This document shows positions 1 through 5,289 of a stretch of 9,711 nucleotides of DNA, one piece after another. The notes beneath the pieces were generated by a model. That model had not been told where the DNA came from and did not search any database. It saw nothing but the letters and a program-made list of their open reading frames with translations. The first letter of the stretch is position 1. Each line of letters opens with the position of its first letter. The stretch is from an uncultured Clostridia bacterium (GTDB lineage Bacteria > Bacillota > Clostridia > UMGS1810). A program made the position numbers and the translations under genes. Where the stretch lies: NCBI GenBank assembly GCA_934463115.1, contig CAKSIN010000042.1:1-9711 (forward strand). Reading direction: 5' to 3'.

Positions 1-54
1 ATATTTGCAGAATTTTCTGCGGTATTATGCAAAATTTCCATTTTTAAACCACAT

Positions 55-354
55 CGGGTTCGAGTCCAGCATGCCTAGCCGAAAGAGAGTAACCCGAACC
101 CGCCTGAAAAGGCATAATTTCGGCATCTTTTGGCTTGTCATCTTCGCAAGGCGACAGCCTTGCTTCATCTTCCGCACCAAAATCTGTTCAAAATTCTATC
201 CTTTTCAGGTCAAAGAATTTTGAGAGAACGGATTTTTGGTTGCGCAAGGCAAAAACGCAGGTAATCCTTTGTGGATTACCGAGTATTTTAACACAGCGAA
301 AGCGGAAATCCGTCTCTCAAAATCGGAGTTCGGATTATTCTCTTTCGGCTAAGC
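55..354. repeat. Large nested palindromic element, possible three-way junction
   Basis: This stretch has no gene but is full of inverted repeats that nest without crossing. The outer arms 73-101 and 326-354 are complementary at 25 of 29 positions. Inside them, 103-112 (CCTGAAAAGG) pairs perfectly with 200-209. That helix continues with AATTT 116-120 against 191-195, TTTTGG 128-133 against 177-182, and a GCAAGGC-gaca-GCCTTGC hairpin at 146-163. A second branch pairs 217-235 with 306-323 (one bulged base) and contains an 8-bp GGTAATCC hairpin at 260-280. A competing 8-bp pairing, CGGGTTCG 55-62 with CGAACCCG 95-102, overlaps the outer arm. The heptamer ACATCGG occurs just outside on both sides (51-57 and 358-364) and might be a target duplication. 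It could be a mobile palindromic repeat or a structured RNA; the direction of any transcript is unknown. Confidence 0.6.
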
Positions 355-359
355 AAAAC

Positions 360-397
360 ATCGGATGCAATCACGTTTGCGCGCGGCTGCATCCGAT
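360..397. terminator. Hairpin between palindrome and Cys-rich cluster, possible terminator
   Basis: TCGGATGCA at 361-369 is perfectly complementary to TGCATCCGA at 388-396, and A360/T397 adds a tenth pair. The intervening 18-base loop is GC-rich. On the plus strand the stem is followed by TATTTTT. On the minus strand it is followed by TGTTTTGC. It lies about 40 bases beyond the stop codon of the last Cys-rich gene, so it could end that minus-strand transcript, but the T-run on that side is weak and the loop is long for an intrinsic terminator. Confidence 0.4.
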
Positions 398-435
398 ATT
401 TTTATGCAATTATTTAATTTTTACCTGTGTACAAA

Positions 436-594
436 TCAGCAACAGCAGTTGTTGCCGCCGAACCCTCCGTCCGAAAAAAGGCATATAACGATAATCGCTA
501 TGATTATCACCCATATCCATGTTCCGCTGCCGCCGTTATCACAGCAGTTTGGCGGCGGACAGCAGCAGTTTCGCGGATTACAACATTCGCCCAT
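436..594 (-). CDS. Small Cys-rich single-pass membrane protein (52 aa)
   Basis: Not a family I recognise. The protein has 11 cysteines in 52 residues: C4, C5, C10-C12, C17, C18, C38 and the C-terminal triplet C50-C52. A proline run lies at residues 13-15. One hydrophobic segment, WIWVIIIAIIVICLF (26-40), is long enough for a short membrane span, and a glycine-rich linker (GGFGG) precedes the Cys tail. The start at 594 is preferred because GGAGGG (608-603) lies 8 bases upstream; an in-frame ATG at 633 would overlap the preceding gene and lacks this site. It is the last of three similar tandem genes, 17 bases after its neighbour. Clustered cysteines suggest disulfide cross-linking or metal binding at a membrane or spore surface. 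That is inference. Confidence 0.75.
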   Translation of the reverse strand: MGECCNPRNCCCPPPNCCDNGGSGTWIWVIIIAIIVICLFSDGGFGGNNCCC

Positions 595-611
595 TTTATT
601 TGCCCTCCGTA

Positions 612-764
612 CTACATATTCTGACAGCCGCATTCATTTCTGCCGCAGTCGGGAGTACAATCATTTCCGTTGTTCATGAAAAGAAGAATTACGAGAATTA
701 TAAACCAAAGTATTGTGCTGCTCTCGTTCTCACAGCAATTGTTTCTGCCGAATAAACCAAACAT
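612..764 (-). CDS. Small Cys-rich single-pass membrane protein (50 aa)
   Basis: An unrecognised 50-residue protein. It starts MFGLFGRNNCC, which resembles the start of the first gene of the cluster (MFGRGNNCC), so the two are probably paralogues. A hydrophobic segment TILWFIILVILLF spans residues 17-29. The C-terminal third is polar and carries cysteines at 36, 40, 45 and 47, in addition to C10 and C11. The ribosome binding site GGGAGG (777-772) lies 7 bases before the ATG. The gene begins 19 bases after the first gene ends and finishes 17 bases before the third, which indicates one transcript. The layout of a Cys-pair head, one hydrophobic core and a Cys-rich tail is shared by all three genes. 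Its length is below the cut-off of many gene callers. Confidence 0.75.
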   Translation of the reverse strand: MFGLFGRNNCCENESSTILWFIILVILLFMNNGNDCTPDCGRNECGCQNM

Positions 765-783
765 TTCAAAACCTCCCTAAAGT

Positions 784-912
784 TTAATCACACATACTTC
801 CGGAATTTTCACCGCAGCATCCGAACAAAAGAAGGAATACCAGGATGAAAAACAGGATTCCGTCATTCGAACCGAAAAGATTGCCGCAACAGTTATTACC
901 TCTGCCAAACAT
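784..912 (-). CDS. Small Cys-rich single-pass membrane protein (42 aa)
   Basis: First gene of the three-gene minus-strand cluster, encoding 42 residues. Cysteine pairs C8-C9 and C32-C33 flank an almost purely aliphatic/aromatic segment, ILFFILVFLLLF (19-30); a fifth cysteine is the penultimate residue. The start is fixed by a strong GGAGG (925-921) 8 bases before the ATG, and a sigma-K-like promoter motif lies about 30 bases upstream. The coding reading is supported by three features: the shared N-terminal pattern with the second gene, a good ribosome binding site, and the tandem arrangement. Small hydrophobic proteins of this general kind are known from spores of Firmicutes, but I cannot assign it to a named family. 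A role in the spore coat or in the membrane is inference. Confidence 0.72.
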   Translation of the reverse strand: MFGRGNNCCGNLFGSNDGILFFILVFLLLFGCCGENSGSMCD

Positions 913-942
913 AGAAAACACCTCCGTGATTTGATTTCAGTT

Positions 943-970
943 TATACTATGTTTGAGGTGCGGCAAGTGT
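943..970 (-). promoter_or_regulatory. Possible sigma-K-type promoter of the Cys-rich cluster
   Basis: On the minus strand, CATAGTATA (951-943) fits the sigma-K -10 pattern CATAnnnTA. An AC dinucleotide (970-969) lies 17 bases upstream, within the 16-17 base spacing expected for the weak sigma-K -35. The ATG of the first small gene is about 30 bases downstream of the motif. No good sigma-A pair was found here. The -35 is minimal, so a chance match is possible. Confidence 0.3.
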
Positions 971-1016
971 TACAACCGCTTTTGCAAAAATTTAAATTTA
1001 ACGTGCCACGGGGGTA

Positions 1017-1045
1017 TTGTATTTTCGGCAGATATATGATATAAT
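1017..1045 (+). promoter_or_regulatory. Sigma-A-like promoter upstream of the UPF0340 gene
   Basis: TTGTAT (1017-1022), a 17-base spacer and a consensus TATAAT (1040-1045), with TG at 1037-1038 resembling an extended -10. If used, it gives a leader of about 195 bases before the start codon at 1249 and would transcribe the heptamer repeats. A weaker alternative closer to the gene is TTGTCA (1198-1203), 16 bases, TATATT (1220-1225). Confidence 0.4.
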
Positions 1046-1110
1046 TTTTCTTACGGACAGAGAACATAAAGAAATAGCCACCCATTCGGCAAAATAAATT
1101 CAGTGTCTGG

Positions 1111-1188
1111 TTTGAAGAGTGGGGTTTGAAGTTTGTTAATGTATAATTATTGCACACTCCACATTCCACACTCCTAACTCCAAACTTA
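1111..1188. repeat. Degenerate heptamer repeats in opposing orientations
   Basis: From 1154 to 1188 the sequence reads as five 7-base units: ACACTCC, ACATTCC, ACACTCC, TAACTCC and AAACTTA. A purine-rich stretch at 1111-1138 also has period 7 (TTTGAAG, AGTGGGG, TTTGAAG, TTTGTTA). AAGTTTG (1129-1135) is the exact complement of CAAACTT (1181-1187), so the two blocks can close a stem around the right-hand array. It lies in the probable leader of the UPF0340 gene. Confidence 0.6.
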
Positions 1189-1248
1189 ATTTTAAAATTG
1201 TCAATTTTACAATTAACCATATATTTAAAACGAAACGAGGAATTGATT

Positions 1249-1794
1249 ATGTGTGATTCTATTGCAAAAAGTGCCGAGGCGGCTGCGGCTGAGCTTATTG
1301 AAAAAGCCGATCTGAAAAAAGGCGATATTGTGGTTATCGGATGTTCCACAAGCGAAGTGCTGGGAAGCAACCCGGGCACAAACTCCAGCCCCGATACGGC
1401 AAAAGTTTTGTTTGAAAGCATTTATCGCGTGCTTTCCGAAAAAGGCATATACCTTGCAGCACAGTGCTGCGAACACCTTAACCGCGCCATAGTAACGGAA
1501 CGCGCCGCCGTTCCCGGTGCGGAAATCGTGAACGTTGTTCCGCAGCCAAAGGCCGGCGGCTCCTTTGCAACGCAGGCATACTGCCACTTTGAGTCACCCG
1601 TTGTGGTGGAAGAAATAAAGGCCGATGCAGGAATAGATATAGGCGGAGTCCTGATAGGAATGCATTTGAAACGGACAGCCGTTCCGCTCAGACTGAAAAC
1701 AAAAAAAATCGGCGAAGCTATCATAATCGCCGCACGCACACGCCCGAGATTTATCGGCGGCTGCCGCGCTGTATATGATGAGGAACTTATGTGA
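1249..1794 (+). CDS. UPF0340 / DUF436 family protein (YwlG-like, TIGR01440)
   Basis: The 181-residue product matches the UPF0340 family typified by Bacillus YwlG in length and in characteristic stretches: GDIVVIGCSTSEVLG near residues 25-39, QCCEHLNRA near 68-76, and a glycine-rich KAGGSFATQAY segment. Its cellular role is not established. The conserved Cys, His and Glu residues in the QCCEH region suggest a ligand- or metal-binding site, which is inference. An upstream in-frame ATG at 1150 would add 33 residues encoded by repeat and AT-rich leader sequence, without family similarity. The ATG at 1249 is chosen because a GAGG ribosome binding site ends 8 bases upstream and the family starts there. 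The gene is monocistronic in appearance: its nearest plus-strand neighbour has its own promoter. No strong terminator is visible after it. Confidence 0.9.
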   Translation: MCDSIAKSAEAAAAELIEKADLKKGDIVVIGCSTSEVLGSNPGTNSSPDTAKVLFESIYRVLSEKGIYLAAQCCEHLNRAIVTERAAVPGAEIVNVVPQPKAGGSFATQAYCHFESPVVVEEIKADAGIDIGGVLIGMHLKRTAVPLRLKTKKIGEAIIIAARTRPRFIGGCRAVYDEELM

Positions 1795-1876
1795 TAATAT
1801 TTAAGAACTTTTTTAATAAAAACAGAACATATGTTTGACAACCGTAAAATTGTTTTGCAAAAATATACCTGTTGTA

Positions 1877-1905
1877 TTGACAATATGCACATTATGTGAT
1901 AAAAT
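1877..1905 (+). promoter_or_regulatory. Promoter of the toxin-antitoxin operon with embedded operator-like palindrome
   Basis: TTGACA (1877-1882), a 17-base spacer and TAAAAT (1900-1905) form a good sigma-A promoter. Inside the spacer lies the palindrome CACAT-T-ATGTG (1888-1898), and a second small palindrome TATTG-A-CAATA (1875-1885) overlaps the -35. RelB/DinJ ribbon-helix-helix antitoxins repress their own operons by binding such palindromes, so these are the likely operators. Binding itself is inferred. Confidence 0.7.
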
Positions 1906-1937
1906 GAATACACTAATATAAAAGGAGTGTACCTTAT

Positions 1938-2207
1938 ATGTCAAATACGAGTATGAATATCAGAATGGACACAGAGGTTAAAAAGCAAGCCGAAGCACTT
2001 TTCAGCGAAATCGGTATGAACATGACTACTGCAATAAATATTTTTTTAAGGCAGTCTATTCGTGAAAACGGAATTCCTTTTGAACTAAAAATTAATCAGC
2101 CTAATACAGAAACAATTAAGGCAATAAATGAAGGAACGGATATCATAAAGGAAGGTAAGGCCCGTTTTAATAATGCCGATGAAATGTTCGCCGATTTGGG
2201 CATTTGA
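1938..2207 (+). CDS. dinJ: Type II antitoxin, RelB/DinJ family
   Basis: This 89-residue protein has the DinJ/RelB plan. A short N-terminal strand (TSMNIRMD, 4-11) is followed by helices at about 12-24 and 28-41 (MTTAINIFLRQSIREN), forming the ribbon-helix-helix DNA-binding fold. A conserved IPFE turn leads to a flexible C-terminal half that would wrap the toxin. It neutralises the ribonuclease encoded 3 bases downstream and, by family precedent, represses the shared promoter as a toxin-antitoxin complex. An AAAGGAG ribosome binding site (1921-1927) lies 10 bases before the ATG, stronger than that of the toxin, as expected if antitoxin must be in excess. E. coli DinJ is of similar length (86 aa). 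Family assignment is confident; the specific symbol is by analogy. Confidence 0.9.
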   Translation: MSNTSMNIRMDTEVKKQAEALFSEIGMNMTTAINIFLRQSIRENGIPFELKINQPNTETIKAINEGTDIIKEGKARFNNADEMFADLGI

Positions 2208-2210
2208 TTT

Positions 2211-2477
2211 ATGTTAAAACCGGAATATACCACTAAATTCAAAAAAGATTTGAAAGCAGTTGAAAAAAGAAACCTCGATATTGAGCTGTTAAAAGATATA
2301 ATCAGAAAGCTGTGTCTTGAAGAACAACTTCCCGCCAAAAACAAAGACCACAATTTGTCGGGCGATTGGTCGGGTTGCAGAGAGTGCCACATTTCCCCTG
2401 ATTGGCTTTTGATTTATCAAATCGGTAATGGCATTATAGTATTTGAAAGAACGGGAACTCATAGCGATTTGTTTTAA
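2211..2477 (+). CDS. yafQ: Type II toxin, YafQ-like mRNA interferase (RelE/ParE superfamily)
   Basis: The 88-residue product is a YafQ-type ribosome-dependent endoribonuclease that cleaves mRNA during translation. The residues important in E. coli YafQ (H50, H63, D67, W68, H87, F91) all appear here at a constant offset of three: H47, H60, D64, W65, H84 and the terminal F88. The ordering within LSGDWSGCRECHISPDW and the C-terminal RTGTHSDLF also match the family. The active site therefore appears complete, and the toxin is probably functional rather than decayed. The ATG lies 3 bases after the antitoxin stop, implying translational coupling; no separate strong ribosome binding site is visible. 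Expression is expected to follow the antitoxin-controlled promoter. Confidence 0.93.
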   Translation: MLKPEYTTKFKKDLKAVEKRNLDIELLKDIIRKLCLEEQLPAKNKDHNLSGDWSGCRECHISPDWLLIYQIGNGIIVFERTGTHSDLF

Positions 2478-2485
2478 TCAAATTT

Positions 2486-2526
2486 AAAAACGGGCTGCGA
2501 AACAATAAATTTCGCAACCCGTTTTT
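2486..2526. terminator. Bidirectional intrinsic terminator between yafQ and greA
   Basis: A 17-base stem pairs 2486-2502 with 2510-2526 around the 7-base loop caataaa. It has one mismatch (C2495 with A2517). Its GC-rich core is flanked by A5 on the left and T6 on the right, so the hairpin has a U-tract on both strands. It serves the toxin-antitoxin operon and the convergent glmS-greA operon, and its right arm abuts the greA stop codon. Confidence 0.9.
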
Positions 2527-3026
2527 TAGTATTCGTTTATATTCCCTATATCGCTTCCGTCCGACTTAACAATATCGTCAATGCGTACTTCGTAGTTGCC
2601 GTCCGGTGACGATACGGTTACACATTCGCCTTTTCGTCTTCCGAAAAGAGCCTCGCCGAGAGGTGACTTTTTGCTTATAAAGCCGTTTGCGGCATCATTT
2701 CGGACAGTTGTGACTATGCGGATATCCATAGTCATGTCCATATCGGGCATATAGCATTTAACAAGGTCGTTTATCCCGACGCTGTCCGAGTCCGACGTGT
2801 CCTCTACAATACGCGCGGTTCGAATCATACTATTCAAATACCGTATGCGGCTGTCGTTGCGGTTTTTAGCCTTTTTTGCCTCTTTGTATTCAAAGTTTTC
2901 GCTAAGATCTCCGAATTCGCGCGTGCGCTTTACTTCTTCAATAAGCTTCGGGCGCATGGTAAGTGTGCGGTATTCGATTTCCTCTTTCATTTTTTGTATG
3001 TCACTCTCTGTAAGCTCGTCATGCAT
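2526..3026 (-). CDS. greA: Transcript cleavage/elongation factor, GreA/GreB family
   Basis: Gre factors enter the secondary channel of RNA polymerase and stimulate cleavage of backtracked transcripts. This 166-residue protein has the N-terminal coiled-coil with the signature REFGDLSENFEY (residues 36-47). The tip acidic residues D40 and E43 that coordinate the catalytic magnesium are both present, so it should be cleavage-competent rather than a Gfh-type inhibitor. The C-terminal globular domain carries the expected SPLGEALFGRRKGE motif (121-134). Length is near the usual 155-165. AGAGG sits 8 bases before the ATG. The gene begins 24 bases after the glmS stop with no terminator or promoter between, so it is probably co-transcribed with glmS from the ribozyme-bearing promoter. 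Gene name greA rather than greB is by convention for Firmicutes. Confidence 0.88.
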   Translation of the reverse strand: MHDELTESDIQKMKEEIEYRTLTMRPKLIEEVKRTREFGDLSENFEYKEAKKAKNRNDSRIRYLNSMIRTARIVEDTSDSDSVGINDLVKCYMPDMDMTMDIRIVTTVRNDAANGFISKKSPLGEALFGRRKGECVTVSSPDGNYEVRIDDIVKSDGSDIGNINEY

Positions 3027-3050
3027 AATGATTACCTCTGAATTTGTGTA

Positions 3051-4865
3051 TTATTCAACCGTTACCGATTTTGCAAGATTTCTCGGTTTGTCTACATCAC
3101 AGCCCTTTGCCGTGGAAACATAGTACGCAAGCATCTGCAGCGGTATAACCGATATAACCGGCGAATACAGCTCATTAACTTTCGGAATTGTGCAAAGTTC
3201 GCTGAATCCGTAATCGTCGAATCCCTCGGTCTGCACACCGATTATGTGAGCGCCGCGTGTAACGACTTCTTTTATATTGCTGTCCATCTTCGGCTTGAGT
3301 CCGAGGTCGGTAGAGATGCATATTACCACCGTACCGTTTTCAATAAGCGCAATAGGTCCGTGTTTCAGTTCGCCGCCCGCATACGGTTCCGAATGAATGT
3401 ATGAAATCTCCTTGAGCTTAAGCGAACCCTCCATAGCCACCGCATAATCCAGTCCGCGGCCGAGGAAGAATATATCTTTTTCATTAACAAGCTTTTTGCT
3501 GATATTTTTTATTTCTCTTTCGCAACCGAGAACCTTTTCCACATATTCGGGAAGTGAGAGCAAATCGGACTTATATTTTTCTATTTCATCCTTGGGAACA
3601 GTACCCTTGTTTTCTGCAATAAACAGTGCAAAGATATACAGCGCAATAAGCTGGGTTGTATATGCCTTTGTGGACGCAACGGCGATTTCGGGGCCCGCAT
3701 GCGTATAGAACACGCTGTCTGCCTCGCGCGATACTGTGCTGCCCACAACATTTGTAACGGCAATAACCTTTGCGCCGTTCTTTTTTGCAAGGCGGAGCGC
3801 CGCGAGCGTATCTGCCGTTTCACCGGACTGACTGATAACTATAAGCAGCGTCTTGTCCGTTATAATCGGGTTTCTGTATCTGAATTCGGACGCAATGTCA
3901 ACTTCAACGGGAACACGGCACAGCCGCTCTATTGCCGTCTTTCCGACAAGTCCGGCATGATATGCCGTTCCGCACGCAACAATGTATATTCTGTCGGCGT
4001 CGGCTATATCGGCATAGTCCAAACCGTCAAAATCTACCGGTTTTCCCGCCGTCACTCTGCCGGTGATTGTGTCGCGGACAGCCTTGGGCTGTTCGTGAAT
4101 TTCCTTTAGCATAAAGTGGTCGTAACCGTCTTTTTCGGCGGCATTGTCATCGAATGTGACTTTGTATACATCGCGGCTGACCTCTTCCAGGTCACCCGTA
4201 TAAATTTTTGCCGAATCGGGTGTGAGCACAACATATTCGTCATCTTCCAAAAGATAAACATTTCTTGTTTCTTTGAGGAATGCCGGGATATCCGACGCCA
4301 CGAATTTTTCCTGCTTTTTGAGTCCGATGACAAGCGGGCTGTCTTTGCGCACCGCAACAATTTTGTCCGGTTCAAAAGTGCTCACGGCGCATATTGCATA
4401 GCTGCCCGTAAGCATTTTTGCGGTTTCTATTACCGCTCTGAGCAAATCGCCGTCATAGAACAGGCTGATAAGGTTGGGTATAACCTCCGTATCCGTTTCC
4501 GAGGTGAATGTGTAACCCTTTGACTGAAGAAATTCTCTGAGTTCCAGATAATTTTCAATAATACCGTTGTGAACAACGGCGAACTTTTTGTCGTTGCTGA
4601 GCTGCGGATGAGCATTTACATCCGACGGCTGACCGTGGGTAGCCCAGCGGGTATGACCGATTCCAATAGAGCCGTCAAGATCCCTGTCCGCTGCCAAATC
4701 ACGCAGATTCTGCAATCTGCCCTTTGTTTTGCAGCACTTAATTTCATCTTTACCGAGGATTGCAACTCCGGCACTGTCGTAACCGCGGTATTCAAGCTTC
4801 TCAAGACCGTCGAGAAGAATCCCCTTTGCCTGTCTGTTACCAATGTAACCTACAATTCCACACAT
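3051..4865 (-). CDS. glmS: Glutamine--fructose-6-phosphate aminotransferase (isomerizing)
   Basis: GlmS makes glucosamine-6-phosphate from fructose-6-phosphate and glutamine, the entry step to UDP-GlcNAc and peptidoglycan. The 604-residue protein begins MCGIVGYIG. Removal of Met exposes the catalytic Cys of the class II glutaminase domain. HTRWATHG (about 71-78), HNG (about 99-101) and D125 complete that site. Two SIS sugar-isomerase domains follow, with SQSGETADTL near 345-354, and the C-terminus ends in the diagnostic PRNLAKSVTVE. A start two codons upstream (4871) is possible, but it would bury the nucleophile and is only 3 bases from AAAGGA, whereas the chosen ATG is 9 bases away. The gene is headed by a glmS ribozyme and followed by greA. 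Confidence 0.98.
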   Translation of the reverse strand: MCGIVGYIGNRQAKGILLDGLEKLEYRGYDSAGVAILGKDEIKCCKTKGRLQNLRDLAADRDLDGSIGIGHTRWATHGQPSDVNAHPQLSNDKKFAVVHNGIIENYLELREFLQSKGYTFTSETDTEVIPNLISLFYDGDLLRAVIETAKMLTGSYAICAVSTFEPDKIVAVRKDSPLVIGLKKQEKFVASDIPAFLKETRNVYLLEDDEYVVLTPDSAKIYTGDLEEVSRDVYKVTFDDNAAEKDGYDHFMLKEIHEQPKAVRDTITGRVTAGKPVDFDGLDYADIADADRIYIVACGTAYHAGLVGKTAIERLCRVPVEVDIASEFRYRNPIITDKTLLIVISQSGETADTLAALRLAKKNGAKVIAVTNVVGSTVSREADSVFYTHAGPEIAVASTKAYTTQLIALYIFALFIAENKGTVPKDEIEKYKSDLLSLPEYVEKVLGCEREIKNISKKLVNEKDIFFLGRGLDYAVAMEGSLKLKEISYIHSEPYAGGELKHGPIALIENGTVVICISTDLGLKPKMDSNIKEVVTRGAHIIGVQTEGFDDYGFSELCTIPKVNELYSPVISVIPLQMLAYYVSTAKGCDVDKPRNLAKSVTVE

Positions 4866-4904
4866 TTTCATTCATCCTTTCGAATTATTTGCGCACGCAA
4901 AACA

Positions 4905-5095
4905 AACACCCGAATATTTCTATGCCACGGGCATAAATATCCTGCTGTACACAAACACCCGAGCGATTTTGTGACGCAGATCACTCCGCGCTTTTGCCGC
5001 TCTTTATCGGCTGTGTGATACCGTGGGGCATCCGCCGAAAATTCGATAAACCCCATCCTCGTCAACTGACCGGTGAAACAATCAGTTCCGGCGCT
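4905..5095 (-). ncRNA. glmS ribozyme (GlcN6P-activated self-cleaving riboswitch)
   Basis: Read on the minus strand, the leader contains the conserved glmS ribozyme core. GCGCCGGAACT begins at 5094; a P1 stem pairs 5087-5082 (AACTGA) with 5069-5064 (TCAGTT). GACGAGGATGGGG then runs into the nearly invariant TTATCGAATTTTCGGCGG and GATGCC. Cleavage is expected between 5095 and 5094, just 5' of the GCGCC. Glucosamine-6-phosphate acts as the cofactor for cleavage, and in Bacillus the cleaved mRNA is degraded, giving feedback on GlmS. The 5' half matches the Bacillus subtilis ribozyme closely. The 3' half (P3-P4) is less clear, so the end near 4905 is approximate; a hairpin at about 4914-4940 may be part of it. 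Confidence 0.93.
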
Positions 5096-5148
5096 CATTG
5101 CACATGTCTGCACGATATGGCATAACTTTCATGCGTGCAACTGGTTAT

Positions 5149-5178
5149 ATTATATTATGAAACATGATGTTTTGTCAA
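5149..5178 (-). promoter_or_regulatory. Sigma-A promoter of the glmS-greA operon
   Basis: On the minus strand, consensus TTGACA (5178-5173), 18 bases, then consensus TATAAT (5154-5149). Transcription would begin near 5142, about 47 bases before the predicted ribozyme cleavage site. The two boxes are perfect consensus, so basal expression should be high, with control exerted mainly after transcription by the ribozyme. Confidence 0.85.
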
Positions 5179-5223
5179 GGATTATTCGCAACTTTACAAT
5201 TAGATTACAAATAATTCCATATG

Positions 5224-5251
5224 TTGACTTAATGTTCAAACGTGATATAAT
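5224..5251 (+). promoter_or_regulatory. Sigma-A promoter of the ABC exporter gene
   Basis: TTGACT (5224-5229), 16 bases, TATAAT (5246-5251). A start site near 5258 would leave about 30 bases of leader before the ATG at 5290. It faces away from the glmS promoter, with only 45 bases between the two -35 boxes, so a regulator bound between them could affect both. Confidence 0.75.
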
Positions 5252-5289
5252 ACGCATACGAATTCAAAAAATAACCGGGCGGTGCTGTT

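Noticed and set aside
54..66. CGGGTTCGAGTCC resembling a tRNA T-arm
   Set aside because: The flanking bases do not give a five-pair T stem, and no acceptor, D or anticodon arm is present. The motif is part of an inverted repeat with 95-102.
55..354. Retron-type msr/msd RNA or group II intron piece
   Set aside because: Nested inverted repeats alone are not enough. No reverse transcriptase is in the window, and no domain V-like hairpin or priming guanosine context could be identified.
5..488. Plus-strand open frames of 72 and 117 codons
   Set aside because: They run through the palindromic element and antisense to the third Cys-rich gene, lack ribosome binding sites and have no recognisable protein character.
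436..633. 65-codon version of the third Cys-rich gene starting at 633
   Set aside because: It overlaps the second gene's end and lacks a ribosome binding site, whereas the ATG at 594 has GGAGGG 8 bases upstream.
3051..4871. glmS start two codons upstream
   Set aside because: GlmS needs Cys directly after the initiator Met, and the ribosome binding site is too close to the upstream ATG.
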